Shown here piece by piece: positions 33,522-34,674 of a DNA stretch of 34,674 nt (the first letter of the stretch is position 1; every line of letters starts with the position of its first letter). Source of the DNA: Deltaproteobacteria bacterium (GTDB lineage Bacteria > Desulfobacterota > Desulfobacteria > Desulfobacterales > C00003060); contig JAFDKF010000054.1 in NCBI GenBank assembly GCA_019307135.1, positions 1 to 34,674 on the forward strand, in the 5' to 3' direction. The position numbers were made by a program, and so were the translations under genes. A model generated the notes under the pieces. It had not been told where the DNA came from. It saw only the letters and a list, made by a program, of their open reading frames with translations, and did no database searches.

Positions 33522-34367
33522 CTATCGGAACCTGTAATTTAGGGTTTCCCTTTGTCCTTTTCGGTCTATTTCCAACTTTACCCGGGAACCTGATTTCAAT
33601 TTTTTGTATAAAGCCAGTATATCATCCGGGCTTTTTATGCTCTTATCGTTCACTCCCTGAACAATGTCGCCATTTTTCAGCCCCAATTTCGCAAAAATGG
33701 AACCTGCCTTGATCCTGCTTAGTGCTAACCCGTCTGGCTTGCCGTTCCTGAAATGAGGCCGTATGCGCACCTCCGACAAAAGCTTGTTCATGTTCTTTAA
33801 GGATTCTTCAACATCTGAGCGCCTGACCGTTACGGTGTTTCCTCTCCCACGGGGCCTTGATGCCAGATGCTCCTTTTCGGTTGATCGGACAGCCTCCTCT
33901 TCCATTGTGAGTATTTCATCTCTATTCTCAACTCTAAGAATGACCTTTCCCCTTAAGATCATTTTGATCACAGCATTCTGAATGCTGTCCCCTACCTTGT
34001 ATAGACCCTGTTTTTTCTTGTCGGTTTCCTCGATAACAGCAACGGCATTCTGTGAGATACCTGCAACCGTTCCGAGAAGGGCTATTTTCAGGGAAGTCGG
34101 CTCAAGGGCTTCAATTTCCGCGTTTGTCTCTTCAGGGGTTCTGTCCGTAGAGCCAAAGATATCTCTCTCCATTATCGGCCGGTAATCATCCAAAGGCAGC
34201 TTCAGGTGCGCTTTGTCATCCGGTATGTGCTGTAGTAGTACCACAGACGTTTTGGTATCGACTTGCCTTAGCTTTGCACGCACCACCCTGTAGAAGACAC
34301 CCACCCCGGTGTAGATGACAATGGACAGAGCAAGAAGATTGAAGATGGTATGGTAACGGCTTGTCAT
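33522..34367 (-). CDS. gspC: Type II secretion protein GspC
   Basis: 281 residues. A short cytoplasmic start and one membrane helix (about residues 9-27) precede the periplasmic homology region (LPLDDYRPIMERDIFGS ... LKIALLGTVAG ... YKVGDSIQNAVI). The C-terminal PDZ domain is at about 205-281 (GLALSRIKAGSIFAKLGLKNGD). GspC links the inner-membrane platform to the secretin and selects substrates. It is the first gene of the cluster as seen here, transcribed into gspA. No strong ribosome binding site precedes the ATG. Confidence 0.88.
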   Translation of the reverse strand: MTSRYHTIFNLLALSIVIYTGVGVFYRVVRAKLRQVDTKTSVVLLQHIPDDKAHLKLPLDDYRPIMERDIFGSTDRTPEETNAEIEALEPTSLKIALLGTVAGISQNAVAVIEETDKKKQGLYKVGDSIQNAVIKMILRGKVILRVENRDEILTMEEEAVRSTEKEHLASRPRGRGNTVTVRRSDVEESLKNMNKLLSEVRIRPHFRNGKPDGLALSRIKAGSIFAKLGLKNGDIVQGVNDKSIKSPDDILALYKKLKSGSRVKLEIDRKGQRETLNYRFR

Positions 34368-34411
34368 AGGTTTCAGAACTTAACGTCTACGGTCTATCGG
34401 TTACGCTGCTC

Positions 34412-34500
34412 GTGGGAGCGGCATTCCTGCCGCGACAAGCCGACTTCGCCATAGTAACCCAGGCTACGACGGCCGAATCGGGGCTGAAAGCCCCTCCCAC
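34412..34500. repeat. GTGGGAG...CTCCCAC inverted repeat upstream of gspC
   Basis: GTGGGAG (34412-34418) and CTCCCAC (34494-34500) enclose GCGGCATTCCTGCCGC and GGGGCTGAAAGCCCC hairpins, a common form of dispersed bacterial repeat. A CGGGCGG/CCGCC-type hairpin follows at about 34512-34548. I see no gene from 34368 to the window end. The promoter of the secretion cluster should lie here, but I cannot place it. Confidence 0.6.
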
Positions 34501-34674
34501 AACGGCTACCTGCCCGCCATTGCCAGCCGGGCGGGATAAACCCGCCCTCTTGGATAACACTTAATGCCTATTGACTTAGCTGCCAAAACTCATTCGGGTG
34601 GCGGAGGGTCGACGTATGATTTCGTTGTATGTGACGGTTTGGGTGGTCACACAGGCCCGAACCAGCCGATCAAA

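Overview
The window looks like a chromosomal segment of an anaerobic bacterium of the Desulfobacterota (deltaproteobacterial) type. This is an inference from gene content: a split-Soret-type dihaem cytochrome, two probable selenoproteins of the C_GCAxxG_C_C redox family, an ECF nickel/cobalt uptake set with NikK and NikL accessory proteins, many PAS sensor proteins, and a GEMM-type riboswitch in front of a cytochrome gene. No rRNA, tRNA, phage, transposase or CRISPR locus was seen.

Layout. 1-1974: small J-domain protein and a convergent AmpG-like MFS permease. 2538-6303: nickel/cobalt uptake region, in two units (nikL-cbiQ-cbiO, then a DUF4198/NikK-like gene). Each unit is preceded by the same promoter-plus-leader RNA architecture. 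6351-7758: cupin and NAD-dependent sugar epimerase (minus strand). 7868-11479: PAS hybrid histidine kinase, ArfB and a PAS protein (minus). 11676-12731: tandem-domain C_GCAxxG_C_C protein whose first domain has an in-frame UGA exactly where the second has its Cys. 12821-14183: VanZ-like protein and a Tat-exported beta-carbonic anhydrase. 14518-20938: priA-der, rarA-mscS housekeeping genes. 21023-22696: Rossmann-PAS-PAS-LuxR regulator. 23019-24751: MITE-like palindrome, tatA, GEMM riboswitch, and a Tat-signal, Sec-containing split-Soret cytochrome. 25223-26142: an exported tandem-repeat protein interrupted by a -1 shift at a slippery heptamer. 26242-34367: minus-strand type II secretion cluster (gspC, gspA, four-helix-bundle gene, gspB/TPR, frameshifted gspD, two tiny membrane proteins, gspE).

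Most notable. (1) Two in-frame UGA codons, in two unrelated loci but in the same redox family, each at the first conserved Cys. The cytochrome one has a near-ideal bacterial SECIS hairpin with a GGUCU loop. (2) The Sec cytochrome lies behind a GEMM (cyclic dinucleotide) riboswitch whose ligand-contact position appears altered, and next to tatA. Together they suggest a nucleotide-signal-controlled, Tat-exported seleno-cytochrome unit. (3) A roughly 110-nt structured leader occurs twice, only before the Ni/Co uptake genes, with preserved pairing and diverged arms. It is a candidate metal-sensing RNA. (4) Nearly every spacer carries its own 7-9 bp tandem repeat, which in the secretion cluster sits at gene starts and ends and is translated into protein tails.

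Start codons were moved from the longest reading frame where a ribosome binding site or family alignment argued for it. All family assignments are from motif recognition by eye, without database searches.
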